Positions 27,401 through 35,208 of a stretch of 64,000 bases of DNA are shown one piece after another. The notes under the pieces were generated by a model. That model saw only the letters and a program-made list of their open reading frames with translations. It had not been told where the DNA came from and ran no database searches. The DNA comes from Anaerolineae bacterium (GTDB lineage Bacteria; Chloroflexota; Anaerolineae; 4572-78; J111): assembly GCA_023151115.1 (NCBI GenBank), contig JAKLJP010000021.1, positions 62,001 to 126,000 of the forward strand. Reading direction: 5' to 3'. A program made the position numbers and the translations under genes. How positions within the stretch are numbered: the stretch's first letter is position 1; each line of letters starts with the position of its first letter.

Positions 27401-27573
27401 GGTTTGATGGTCAACAGCCAGATCGCATCAACTTCCAGGGTTTCGAGCAAAATGTTATTAATTTCTTCCAGGCGCTTGGGCCAGGCTAAGGGGCGGCCCA
27501 GTAGGTTATCAATTTTGTGCAGAGATTGCCAGACAGAGGTTGGTAATTTGAGATCGGTTAGTTGTGTCTTCAT
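24439..27573 (-). CDS. Multi-GAF/PAS sensor histidine kinase
   Basis: A 1044-residue soluble sensor kinase with no membrane segment. In order: a degenerate GAF domain (about 15-190), a clear GAF (205-360, with ILEVEAGSILLVDEQTEELY), a third (375-535) and a fourth (545-695), a PAS domain (about 700-810, with STDAVLVVNRNGRVVLDNPA), then HisKA with the phosphorylated His in FVNAVSHDLRSPLSGIL and HATPase_c with NLVGNAIKYTP, DTGMGIP and GTGLGLALVKG. No response regulator is adjacent, so it is an orphan kinase. The ligands are unknown; GAF domains often bind cyclic nucleotides, bilins or haem. Confidence 0.95.
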   Translation of the reverse strand: MKTQLTDLKLPTSVWQSLHKIDNLLGRPLAWPKRLEEINNILLETLEVDAIWLLTIKPLPPTACGVMSTPLAIAPNAQVCLVDKAPPLADDWSGHNSLLGRVIANKKPHFVQPRPQSQEIHENGQTDSDLGDVFFGAFNAIPSAIIPLVATDKPIGALVVGSQDLGKVPLPEEAQNLLVYLGTHLGSHLQNTYLVERSRRHASALMTLNQIAYAITSSMDLDEVLRRTMAGINEILEVEAGSILLVDEQTEELYFKITLRGENQQVTSFRLKRGEGIAGWVVVNNQPTISNNVQTDKRFCHVIDDAIGFTTNTVLCVPLVVQGKAIGAVEVINKRSGPFDSDDLELLVSMAASVGIALENASLYDDAQERAYHKEMVNQIIAAVNTGHGLADTAKIIFEQFRRFLSFDHMSVSLLDSSKELLRQWTFSEYGSIERTRSPLPLKGSALAHLIEQGQTITYTHISKGGNAKPFHDDIILLEDDVKSKLSILLTTQKGPFGSLNLGHRRPEPYSPHHLNLLEQLVSQVAVAIEKARLIDVLEQRTTELQMLNHLGEMLASTTDISLILDTALSMLPRLVPGDIQGVIVAGEEGCYLGVAVPFGFNKIDETIKNIFDIFTEMNEGQPPKELISTKTIPGNMPVPGDWKPISIFSLPIITRRGLLGLIYMASGREENLSDDLLRIFSLIVSQISAAVENALLFHQVEQERARLAAILASSTDAVLVVNRNGRVVLDNPAAREVMGVETSQSNKLLKESTQNETLISLFESAMQGERPTGEIRLMDGRTFYANLSPVSAGETGVIGWVATMQDVSHFKELNELKNDFVNAVSHDLRSPLSGILIATHLVPQIGPITDQQQELLTTVEERVRSMSALIDDLLDVGKIEAGIDIEMEPTPVTPIVVETLNAFAPQAQDKFIQLNSQLEKELPLIMANTTRLRQVLNNLVGNAIKYTPNHGQVTVKAFRHEDEIRVQITDTGMGIPAADQPHIFDKFYRVRGDHVTNIKGTGLGLALVKGIIEKHQGRVWLESVFGEGSTFTVALPVYTDIDF

Positions 27574-27603
27574 AAATTAGTATGTCTTGTCTCGGCAATG
27601 AGG

Positions 27604-28593
27604 CTACAGCCGGTAAGTTGCTATATTTGAAACAGCCTGAACAATATCACTGACCGAAGGTAAAACGTACTCTTCCAGGATGGGGCTGTAAGGCAGCGGC
27701 ACATTTTTGGCGGCAACGCGTACAATCGGGCTGTCGAGCCACTGAACAGCCTCTTCGGCAATCATGGCGGCAATTTCCGCACCGGGGCCGCCGCGCCGGT
27801 GAGCCTCGTGAGCAATAACCACCCGGCCTGTTTTTTGAACAGAGGCCAGAATGGTTTCTTTATCAAAGGGCACTAAGGTTCGCGGGTCAATCACCTCAAC
27901 CGAGATGGGGCTGGCTGCCAGTTGCTCGGCTGCGGTAAGGGCAGGTTGAACCATGCTACCCAGAGCAATGAGGGTGACATCACTCCCGGTTCGGCGGATA
28001 GCTGCCTGACCAAAAGGAATGACATAATCTTCTTCTATATCGGGTACTTCGCCTTTGGCGGCATAGAGCATTTTATGTTCAAAAAATAAAACTGGGTCTT
28101 CGCCCCGGATGGCTGCTTTAAGCAAGCCTTTGGCATCGTAAGGGGTAGCAGGGATAACAATTTTTAGCCCCGGCACATTCAAAAACCAACCTTCAACCGA
28201 TTGGCTGTGCTGGGCAGCCGCGCTGCCGGGTGCGCCTGTTGCCACCCGAATGGTTAATGGTACTTGAGCTTTGCCGCCGCTCATATAGCGTGCTTTGGCC
28301 GCCTGATTGACTAATTGATCCATCGCTACGGTAACAAAGTCGCCAAACATAATTTCGGCTACAGGACGCATGCCAACGAGGGCTGCGCCTAAGGCTGCGC
28401 CAATAAGGGCTGCTTCGGAAATAGGCGTATCACGAACTCGCTCTGGGCCAAATTCGGCAAATAAGCCTTGCGTCACCCCAAAAACGCCGCCAAATGCGCC
28501 CACATCCTCACCCAAAATAAAAACACGGGGGTCCCGGCTCATTTCTTCGGCCAGGGCCTCGCGAATGGCCTCGCTGTAGCTGATGGTTCGCAC
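27604..28593 (-). CDS. Thiamine-diphosphate dehydrogenase E1 component, beta subunit (pyruvate/acetoin type)
   Basis: A 329-residue E1 beta subunit of a 2-oxoacid or acetoin dehydrogenase. ILGEDVGAFGGVFGVTQGL, RDTPISEAALIGAALGAALVG and AEIMFGDFVTVAMDQLVNQA are the conserved cofactor-adjacent segments. FDKETILASVQKTGRVVIAHEA is the C-terminal transketolase domain. The start is GTG (VRTISYSEAIREAL), preceded by the promoter at 28629-28657. The alpha subunit and E2 that it needs are not adjacent; the next genes on both sides are unrelated. The partners must be encoded elsewhere. Confidence 0.93.
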   Translation of the reverse strand: MRTISYSEAIREALAEEMSRDPRVFILGEDVGAFGGVFGVTQGLFAEFGPERVRDTPISEAALIGAALGAALVGMRPVAEIMFGDFVTVAMDQLVNQAAKARYMSGGKAQVPLTIRVATGAPGSAAAQHSQSVEGWFLNVPGLKIVIPATPYDAKGLLKAAIRGEDPVLFFEHKMLYAAKGEVPDIEEDYVIPFGQAAIRRTGSDVTLIALGSMVQPALTAAEQLAASPISVEVIDPRTLVPFDKETILASVQKTGRVVIAHEAHRRGGPGAEIAAMIAEEAVQWLDSPIVRVAAKNVPLPYSPILEEYVLPSVSDIVQAVSNIATYRL

Positions 28594-28628
28594 GTTTTTT
28601 CACTCATTAAGTGTGGAATGCTCTATTC

Positions 28629-28657
28629 AGTATACCAGTTATAAGGCTTGCTGACAA
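28629..28657 (-). promoter_or_regulatory. Promoter for the E1-beta gene
   Basis: On the minus strand: TTGTCA, 17-nt spacer, TATACT, 36 nt before the GTG start. Confidence 0.65.
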
Positions 28658-28708
28658 TCCCCAAATTGGCATATTTTAAGAAATTTTTCTCAAATAGCGG
28701 TCTAAGAT

Positions 28709-28789
28709 CAATACTTTTCAAATAACGTAGGTTAGCCCCTTGTGGGCGGGCACAAGGCCCTATGCTACAGCCTTATTTGAAAAGTATTG
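28709..28789 (+). mobile_element. Small palindromic MITE-like element, copy 2 (81 bp)
   Basis: It begins caatacttttcaaataa and ends with the exact reverse complement, a perfect 17-bp terminal inverted repeat. The interior also pairs, with a loop near ggcgg. It is flanked by an identical 10-bp direct repeat, ggtctaagat (28699-28708 and 28790-28799), a textbook target-site duplication. It encodes nothing. The transposase that moves it is not in the window. Confidence 0.9.
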
Positions 28790-28870
28790 GGTCTAAGATT
28801 GACTCGCTCTCTTTATCAATCTCAGTTATAATTAGCCTTTAACTTTTGGGAAGGATAAAAGCAGAAACAG

Positions 28871-29617
28871 ATGGACATAAAGAACAAAGTCGCCCTTGTA
28901 ACCGGCGGCGCCCACCGCGTGGGCAAAGCGATTACCATGATGCTGGCCAGAGCCGGGGCCAATGTGGTGATAAATTATCATACCTCGGCCAGCCAAGCCG
29001 AAACTACCGCTGAAGAAGTTCGCGCCTTAGGGGCCAAGCCGCTAATTATCCAGGCCAATATTGCCGATTACAACCAGGTTAAGGCTATGGCCGGGCAGGT
29101 TAAAATTTGGTTTGAAGGAATTGATATTTTGGTCAATAGCGCCGACCGCTGGGAGAAAAGCCCTCTGCCCAGCGAGGATATTGGACCGTGGGAGCGGATT
29201 ATTGGCACCGGGGTTAATGGTCCTTATTATGTAACCAATGCCTTTGCCCCGATGATGCTGGAGCGGGGCGGTGGGGCTATTGTGAATATTGTTGATTTAT
29301 CGGCCTGGGAAGCGTGGCCCAATTTTACGGCGCATGCCGTTGCTAAGTCGGCCTTGTTAGCTTTGACCCGCCAATCTGCGCTTGAACTGGGGCCAACCAT
29401 TCGGGTGAATGCGGTTGCTCCCGGTCCGGTCCTGCCGCCTCCTGATTACAGCCCGCAGCAAATTGAAAACGTGGCCGCCCGGACGTTGCTCAACCGCTGG
29501 GGGTCGGCGGAAGATGTGGCCCATGCTGTCAAGTTTTTGATCGAAGCTGATTACATCAGCGGCGAGACGATTAGGGTTGATGGGGGGGAGCATTACGGCC
29601 ACCGCAAACATAGCTAA
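28871..29617 (+). CDS. SDR family protein with His in place of the catalytic Tyr
   Basis: A 248-residue short-chain dehydrogenase/reductase-like protein, closest in pattern to pteridine reductase/FabG-like SDRs. The cofactor motif TGGAHRVGKA is at 11-20. DILVNSADRW stands for the NNAG region. RVNAVAPGPVLPP and FLIEADYISGETIRVDGGEH are normal. The catalytic YxxxK reads H155-A-V-A-K159: the tyrosine is replaced by histidine, a one-base change (TAT/TAC to CAT). The enzyme may be inactive or altered. AAGGA upstream is 14 nt from the ATG, which is long. It is a single gene with the palindromic element 80 bp upstream. Confidence 0.85.
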   Translation: MDIKNKVALVTGGAHRVGKAITMMLARAGANVVINYHTSASQAETTAEEVRALGAKPLIIQANIADYNQVKAMAGQVKIWFEGIDILVNSADRWEKSPLPSEDIGPWERIIGTGVNGPYYVTNAFAPMMLERGGGAIVNIVDLSAWEAWPNFTAHAVAKSALLALTRQSALELGPTIRVNAVAPGPVLPPPDYSPQQIENVAARTLLNRWGSAEDVAHAVKFLIEADYISGETIRVDGGEHYGHRKHS

Positions 29618-29787
29618 AAGGTAACTCCTCACCGCACCCTTTGATACGGCCTCCACCCCGTTCCGGCCTACTCAGGATGTGGTGATTTGTTCACCCTGGA
29701 TTGCCGAATCCAGGCCAAAACGGGGGATTTGGCAATCCCCTTTGAGCAAAAGTTGATGTACTGAGTATACCAGGACAGAAAAGGAAG
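29618..29787. other. Intergenic stretch with two small hairpins
   Basis: Hairpins ctggatt/aatccag (29696-29713) and ggggatt/aatcccc (29723-29740), the second followed by ttt, may end the SDR transcript. Otherwise nothing is recognised. Confidence 0.4.
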
Positions 29788-30876
29788 ATGATTGCACCCC
29801 ACTTGGCTTATTTTGTTTCCCCCCACGGCTATGGCCACGCCGCCCGATCGGCGGCGGTAATGAGTGCGCTGCGCCGGTACCTTCCCCTAGTCCAGTTTGA
29901 AATCTTTACCCAGGCGCCTGACTGGTTTTTTCAAGACTCGCTGGGCGGCAATTTTGGTTATCACACTTTGATGTCGGATGTGGGTCTGGCCCAAAAAACC
30001 TCGCTGGTTGAAGATATCCCCGAAACCCTGCGCCGCCTGGCCAATTTTCTGCCTTTTGACCAGATTCGAGTTGAAGGATTAGCCGGTCAGGTGACACAAC
30101 TAGGTTGCCGGTTAGTTATCTGTGACATTGCCCCCCTGGGAATAGCCGTGGCCAAAGCGGCGGCTTTGCCGGCAGTGCTGGTTGAAAATTTTACTTGGGA
30201 TTGGATTTACGAAGGTTACCTGGCTGGTGAAGCCCGCCTGAGCCCCTACATTAACGATTTGCGAGCCTGGTTTGCCGCTGCTGATTATCATATCCAAACT
30301 GAGCCGGTCTGCCGGCCTCAGCCGGCCCATTTGACTGTAGCCCCGGTGAGCCGCAGCAGCCGGACTCCGGCGGCAGAGACTCGCCAAAAATTGGGCTTGC
30401 CGGCTCAGGCCAAAACAGTGCTTTTAACAATGGGTGGGATTCCCTGGGATTATAACACTTTTCTGGGCCGCCTGGTCGATCAAGCCAATGTTTATTTTGT
30501 TATCCCCGGCGGAAGTGAACGGATGGAAAGGCGAGACAACCTGGCCCTCCTACCCCATCATTCAGAATTTTATCATCCCGATCTGGTTAATGCCGTAGAT
30601 GCGGTGATTGGCAAGCTGGGTTACAGCACCTTGGCTGAAGCATATCACGCCGGTATCCCCTTTGGTTATATTCTCCGGCCCCATTTCCGCGAATCTGAGA
30701 AATTAGCCGGTTATGTTAACCAGCACATGAACAGTGTAGCGATTACCGCCGCGCAATTTGAAAGTGGGGAATGGCTATCACGGCTGCCGGAACTGCTGGC
30801 TTTGCCACGTGTGGAACGGCGTGAATCCAATGGGGCGGATCAGGTGGCCCAGTTTATCGTGGGGCTGCTAAACTGA
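29788..30876 (+). CDS. GT-B fold glycosyltransferase-like protein
   Basis: A 362-residue protein with a MurG-like two-domain outline. The N-terminus SPHGYGHAARSAAVMSALRR has the Gly-rich HGxGH loop of GT-B enzymes. The second half has VLLTMGGIPWDYNTFLG and then DAVIGKLGYSTLAEAYHAGI, matching the donor-binding region of GT28-type transferases. It also resembles the N-terminal domain of plant-type L-arabinokinases. Neither donor nor acceptor can be inferred. It is convergent with the next gene and its promoter is not obvious. Confidence 0.7.
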   Translation: MIAPHLAYFVSPHGYGHAARSAAVMSALRRYLPLVQFEIFTQAPDWFFQDSLGGNFGYHTLMSDVGLAQKTSLVEDIPETLRRLANFLPFDQIRVEGLAGQVTQLGCRLVICDIAPLGIAVAKAAALPAVLVENFTWDWIYEGYLAGEARLSPYINDLRAWFAAADYHIQTEPVCRPQPAHLTVAPVSRSSRTPAAETRQKLGLPAQAKTVLLTMGGIPWDYNTFLGRLVDQANVYFVIPGGSERMERRDNLALLPHHSEFYHPDLVNAVDAVIGKLGYSTLAEAYHAGIPFGYILRPHFRESEKLAGYVNQHMNSVAITAAQFESGEWLSRLPELLALPRVERRESNGADQVAQFIVGLLN

Positions 30877-30901
30877 CCAATGATGAACTAAAAGTGTAAA
30901 A

Positions 30902-31951
30902 TTATCCCAGGTTGGCAAAGAACAAAATAAAATAGCCGATTAGCAAAATCAGCCAACCGACCAATTGGATCAAATCGAGCAAGCGCCGCCAGGAAAAGGC
31001 CAGGTTTTGGCGCACAATCTCGTCAATCGCTGCCAAGCTATCAAGTTTTAGCCGGACCACATTTTTCCAATCTGTCAGAAAAAACTGCTCCACAATCAGG
31101 CGATACACTTGGGCCGAATACCAGTCGCCAATCAACAGCAGGGATTGGTCAATTTTTTCAAAATCCAGCAGCAGGGTCAGCCGCTGCTCCACCACCTTCT
31201 GCAAAGTGCGCGACTCGCCCGATAACCAGGGCCGGGCATCGGTCAAAAGCTGGCGCAAATACTGCAAATTCCGTTCAATCGTTCGGTCCAGCAGCCGGTA
31301 GCGTAATAACTGGTAATTGCCAATCTTCAACAGTTCAATATCGGATTGAAAGTCGCCCTCTTCGGCAATAATCAGCGCGCCGCCCCAATCCACGACCGTC
31401 AAATCCCGTTGCGAATAACGCGCCCGTGAGCCTAAAATTTGGTTCACCTCGATTTCGGTGGGCGGCTTGGGCATGGCTCGCAACCAGCGGGCTAATATGC
31501 GGGCATGGCTGTCCACAAATTCGTCTGGTGTTAACTCTACCTGGTGCAGCAAAATAATGGTATATTCTTCAACAAACGCGCCGTTATAGCCTGTTTCCTG
31601 CCGAAAATTCGCTTTGAGTTTGGCCTGGATAGCCTGCCGCTGCCGCAGCGCTCCATCGTCGAGCAAATCGGCCAGTTGATAACGGCACTCAGCCAGCCAG
31701 ACCTGCTCATCGAGCGTTTGTAGCCGTAACAAAATCGGGGTGCCCTCAACTTCAACCTCGCGTTCACCTACCGCCGAAAATTCAATATCCAGATCAAAAA
31801 AATAAGGCGCGTCCTTTTGCTGAGGAGTCGGCAGCGGTTTGGCCTGTCCCGCCGGGGGGGTAAATCGCAGCGGAAAAAGCAGCAGATAACAAATTTCGGC
31901 AGGTAGAAAGACGGCCATCGGGTAAAAATTCTTATCTAAATTTATGGGCAT
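30902..31951 (-). CDS. Uncharacterised protein with C-terminal membrane anchor
   Basis: A protein of about 349 residues with no family that I can name. ATG 31951 (MPINLDKNFYPMAVF) has AAGGGTG 5 nt upstream and is preferred to an ATG ten codons earlier. Residues up to about 230 are mixed alpha/beta; residues 230-320 are helical (LLRYRLLDRTIERNLQYLRQ, then LQKVVEQRLTLLLDFEKIDQ). The last 25 residues are a single membrane helix (WLILLIGYFILFFANL), giving a tail-anchored topology with the bulk in the cytoplasm. The layout loosely recalls RMND1/DUF155 proteins, but this is not established. It is divergent from the acyltransferase gene. Confidence 0.65.
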   Translation of the reverse strand: MPINLDKNFYPMAVFLPAEICYLLLFPLRFTPPAGQAKPLPTPQQKDAPYFFDLDIEFSAVGEREVEVEGTPILLRLQTLDEQVWLAECRYQLADLLDDGALRQRQAIQAKLKANFRQETGYNGAFVEEYTIILLHQVELTPDEFVDSHARILARWLRAMPKPPTEIEVNQILGSRARYSQRDLTVVDWGGALIIAEEGDFQSDIELLKIGNYQLLRYRLLDRTIERNLQYLRQLLTDARPWLSGESRTLQKVVEQRLTLLLDFEKIDQSLLLIGDWYSAQVYRLIVEQFFLTDWKNVVRLKLDSLAAIDEIVRQNLAFSWRRLLDLIQLVGWLILLIGYFILFFANLG

Positions 31952-32185
31952 AACTACACCCTTAACGATAGAATTTACCATTCTTCCAAACTATGGTCAA
32001 GTGATTGGTGATCAAGGGGTGTGTTCAGATTTGGGGGCGAATTCGGTGGATAGCGTAGACAGACCCCCTCCCCCACCCGTGATCAAGGTCCTACACTTGA
32101 CTGGAAGTCGGCAAACTATAGGCTCTTGCACAACCTACGGGTAGGTATTACAATTAGACCATCACGAGGCTGGAGGCGGAATAAA

Positions 32186-32902
32186 ATGTTAAGTCCTGAA
32201 GATCTGTTTGATCTTTCCGGGTTTGCCCACCGGGAAATTTTTTCTGGCTGCAAATTTGCCTGGCAGGCGCTGTCGAAGCTAGAAAATTATATCAAGGAGC
32301 AGTTCGCTAAAGGATATGCCCCTTCCATCAATATAGCTGTTCCTCCGGGGGTGTTTATCGAGGGTGAAGTGTATATCGGCCCCGGCACGGTTATCGAACC
32401 GGGAACGCTTATTTATGGGCCAACGATTATTGGGGAAAACTGTGAGATCAGGCAGGGCGCTTATATCCGGGGTAATGTTATTTTGGGCAACAAGGCCATT
32501 GTCGGGCACGCCTCGGAAGTGAAAAATACCATTTTCCTGGACAATGCGCATGCGCCTCATTTTGCCTATGTCGGTGATAGTGTTCTGGGTAATCAGGTTA
32601 ATTTGGGCGCTGGAACTCGCCTGGCCAATATGCCCATGTTTTCAGCCAAGGACCCTGTTACCTTGAAGCGGCCTACGATACGGATTCGGGTTGACGGTAA
32701 AGAGATTGATACCGGCCTAAGCAAGCTGGGCGCCATCCTGGGTGATGAGGTCCAAACCGGCTGCAACACGGTGACTAATCCGGGCTGTATCGTGGGGCCA
32801 AGAACGCTGATTTACGCGCTCACGTCGCTCAGGAGTGGCTATTACCCCGCCGACAGCATCATCAAGCTCCGCCAACAAACGGAAAAAGTGGTGCGAAAAT
32901 AG
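32186..32902 (+). CDS. Left-handed beta-helix acyl/nucleotidyltransferase (GlmU C-terminal-like)
   Basis: A 238-residue hexapeptide-repeat protein. Repeats run from VFIEGEVYIGPGTVIEPGTL through IIGENCEIRQGAYIRGNVIL and AIVGHASEVKNTIF, then NLGAGTRLANM, as in the acetyltransferase domain of GlmU and related bifunctional enzymes. No nucleotidyltransferase domain is attached; a separate gene encoding one lies convergently 80 bp away. ATG 32186 with GGAGG 9 nt upstream decides the start over an ATG 20 codons earlier. It probably acetylates an amino-sugar phosphate or an NDP-sugar. Confidence 0.85.
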   Translation: MLSPEDLFDLSGFAHREIFSGCKFAWQALSKLENYIKEQFAKGYAPSINIAVPPGVFIEGEVYIGPGTVIEPGTLIYGPTIIGENCEIRQGAYIRGNVILGNKAIVGHASEVKNTIFLDNAHAPHFAYVGDSVLGNQVNLGAGTRLANMPMFSAKDPVTLKRPTIRIRVDGKEIDTGLSKLGAILGDEVQTGCNTVTNPGCIVGPRTLIYALTSLRSGYYPADSIIKLRQQTEKVVRK

Positions 32903-32914
32903 AGGTTGTTTTAC

Positions 32915-33008
32915 TCAGTAGATCCAATTTTTCACCGTAGCTGGCGCATCTCCAGGCGTCAGCGGGCGGCATAGGGATGCGACCCTATAGGAAATTTGGA
33001 TCTACTGA
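32915..33008. repeat. 13-bp inverted repeat between convergent genes
   Basis: tcagtagatccaa (32915-32927) and ttggatctactga (32996-33008) are perfect inverted copies; the right arm lies inside the last codons of the nucleotidyltransferase gene. It could serve as a two-way terminator or mark an insertion. Confidence 0.5.
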
Positions 33009-33755
33009 TTCTGGAACGCCTCGTGATTGCAGCGCAGCCTCGGCTTCAGCCAGGTGCGCTTCGGTGTTGATGCCCAGCGTTTCGACCAGATCGGTTGTGG
33101 TCACGGCTTTGACTTGATGTCCCTGCTGAACAGCCATAGCCACCAGGTCCGTTAGATAATATTCTCCCTTAGGACTCACCTCGATTTTGGCCAGGTTAGG
33201 CCACAGCCAATCGGCCTGAATGCAGTAGACCCCCACATTTAACTCTTTAATGGCTAGTTGCGCCGGGGTGCAGTCGGCTTCCTCCACGATAGCAATAACA
33301 GCCCCTTTTTCATCGCGGATGATCCGGCCAAAACCGCGAGGCTCTTCCGCAATGACGGTCAGCATGGTCAAGGGGCCAGGGTGACTGGCTTGCAAATCAA
33401 CCAACTGGCTCAACGTTGATAGCGTCAGTAGAGGCATATCGCCATACAGAATCAAGATATTGCCATGATGATCGCTTAAGAGAGACTCTGCCTGGGCAAC
33501 GGCATGCCCGGTGCCTAACTGCACCCGCTGTTCGGCGTAAAAGACACGGTTGCCGACACTCTGCTGAACCAGGTCGGCCTGGTGACCAACAACCAGCACG
33601 ATTTGAGTGGGATTAAGTTGTTGGGCGGTTTGAAGTACATGCTCAATCAAGGGCTGTCCACGCAAACGATGCAACACCTTGGGTAAATCGGACTTCATAC
33701 GGGTGCCCTTACCGGCAGCCAAGATGATCACCGCCAAAGGAGGAGATATTTTCAT
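32985..33755 (-). CDS. Sugar-phosphate nucleotidyltransferase (GlmU N-terminal-like)
   Basis: A 256-residue nucleotidyltransferase. VIILAAGKGTRMKSDLPKVL is the signature nucleotide-binding loop with catalytic Arg and Lys. QLGTGHAVAQAESLL and ILYGDMPLL (metal-binding Asp) follow the UDP-GlcNAc pyrophosphorylase pattern exactly; ELNVGVYCIQ and KGEYYLTDLVAMAVQQG also match GlmU. The C-terminal beta-helix of GlmU is missing, but a separate one is encoded just downstream on the other strand. ATG 33755 with GGAGGG 6 nt upstream is preferred to the longer frame. It is preceded by a phosphohexomutase gene, giving two successive steps of a nucleotide-sugar pathway. Confidence 0.9.
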   Translation of the reverse strand: MKISPPLAVIILAAGKGTRMKSDLPKVLHRLRGQPLIEHVLQTAQQLNPTQIVLVVGHQADLVQQSVGNRVFYAEQRVQLGTGHAVAQAESLLSDHHGNILILYGDMPLLTLSTLSQLVDLQASHPGPLTMLTVIAEEPRGFGRIIRDEKGAVIAIVEEADCTPAQLAIKELNVGVYCIQADWLWPNLAKIEVSPKGEYYLTDLVAMAVQQGHQVKAVTTTDLVETLGINTEAHLAEAEAALQSRGVPESVDPNFL

Positions 33756-33795
33756 GGCGCCCTCCTGGTGATTTTGAGAGTTGGCCTGTGATGCC

Positions 33796-35196
33796 CTAAA
33801 CGCGACCATTTTCTACCCCTAATTTGGTTAACTCATTTTTTAACAGCAGCGACAATTCCGCTTTGATCCGCTCCATTTCTGCGGCGCTTTCACCTTCAGC
33901 CCGAAAGGTGAGCGCAGGTTGGGTATTCGATGGCCGGATTAAGGCCCACCCATGGTCAAACATGATTTTGGCTCCATCCATTGTATCAACGGAGTAGGTG
34001 GCTTGTAATCGCTTAATAAGGTTCTGGATAACCTGGGTTTTAAGGTGATCTGGGCAGAAAATACGATAGTTAGGCGAGGTGTGATAGCGGGGTAAGTCGT
34101 CAATAAGGCTGGAAACTGATTGGTTGCTGGCCGAGATGTAATTGAGTAGTTTAACACTGGCTAACAGCGCATCATCAAAGCGAAATTCGTCGTCCAGACA
34201 AAAAATGTGCCCGGCTGTCTCGCCGCCCAGTGTAGCGCCTACTTCCCGCATCTTATCATGCACAAAAGCGTAGCCCACCGGTACAGGATAGGACTGCCCG
34301 CCATGAGCCGCGACATCGTCAGCCAGGGCTTTGGTGGTAGAAACATCGTGAACCACTTTGAAGGGGCCTTGTTGGGCCGCCTGGCGAGCCAACAACATCA
34401 GAATAATATCGCCAAAGTAAATAGCCCCTCGATCGTCAACCAACACCACCCGGTCGCCGTCGCCGTCGTAGGCCAGGCCCAAAGCGGCCCCTTCGGCCAG
34501 CACCCGCGCCGACAGGGCGGCCAGTGCGCCCGAGGCGGTCGGATCGGGGCTGCGGTGGGGAAAGCGGCCGTCCGGCTCGCAGTAAAGTTCGCTTACCTGG
34601 CAGCCCAACTTGCGCAGCAGGCGGGCGACAATCAGCCCATTGGTTCCATTGCCACCATCTACGACGATTTTCAAAACCCGTGAGGTCTTTAAGGCTTCAC
34701 AGGTTTGTTCGGCCTGTACTTTAAGGCGTTCCAGGTAAATGGGCAAAATATCAACCTGCTCCGCAGAGCCGAAGGGTTTGGCAAATCCTTCGGCTCTATT
34801 CACGGCCAGGCGGTAAATTTCCTGGATTTCGTGGGCGTACAGGGTGCGGTCCCGGTTGCGCAGCTTGAGGCCGTTATGTTCGGGCGGGTTATGGCTGGCC
34901 GTGACCATCACTCCACCGCCGGCGCCATAAAAGTCGGTGGCAAAGTTATGGACCGGGGTGGGTACCTGGCCCACATCCATCACACGCAGCCCGGCCTGTA
35001 ATAAGCCTTCAATCAGTCTGCGGCTGATCCGGGGGGAACTGAGGCGAATATCTTGCCCCACTACGATTTTCTCGCTGCCACTCTGCTTAAAAAAGGCGCC
35101 GGTGGCTTGGCCGATGGCAACCACGGCGTCATCGGTCAGATCCTTGTCGGCAAGACCGCGAAGGCTAAATTCTCGAAAGATGTTGGGATTAATCAT
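33796..35196 (-). CDS. Phosphomannomutase/phosphoglucomutase family protein
   Basis: A 466-residue alpha-D-phosphohexomutase. TASHNPPEHNGLKLRN carries the phosphoserine, DGDGDRVVLVD the Mg2+-binding Asp triad, GGETAGHIF the sugar-binding loop, and RPSNTQPALTFRAEGE the C-terminal phosphate-binding loop. These match ManB/AlgC-type enzymes that interconvert hexose 6- and 1-phosphates; glucosamine is not excluded. The ATG at 35196 has GGGGAAG upstream. It begins 12 nt after the MinD-like gene and runs into the nucleotidyltransferase gene, so mutase and pyrophosphorylase are expected to act in sequence. Confidence 0.93.
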   Translation of the reverse strand: MINPNIFREFSLRGLADKDLTDDAVVAIGQATGAFFKQSGSEKIVVGQDIRLSSPRISRRLIEGLLQAGLRVMDVGQVPTPVHNFATDFYGAGGGVMVTASHNPPEHNGLKLRNRDRTLYAHEIQEIYRLAVNRAEGFAKPFGSAEQVDILPIYLERLKVQAEQTCEALKTSRVLKIVVDGGNGTNGLIVARLLRKLGCQVSELYCEPDGRFPHRSPDPTASGALAALSARVLAEGAALGLAYDGDGDRVVLVDDRGAIYFGDIILMLLARQAAQQGPFKVVHDVSTTKALADDVAAHGGQSYPVPVGYAFVHDKMREVGATLGGETAGHIFCLDDEFRFDDALLASVKLLNYISASNQSVSSLIDDLPRYHTSPNYRIFCPDHLKTQVIQNLIKRLQATYSVDTMDGAKIMFDHGWALIRPSNTQPALTFRAEGESAAEMERIKAELSLLLKNELTKLGVENGRV

Positions 35197-35208
35197 CAAT
35201 CTTCCCCT

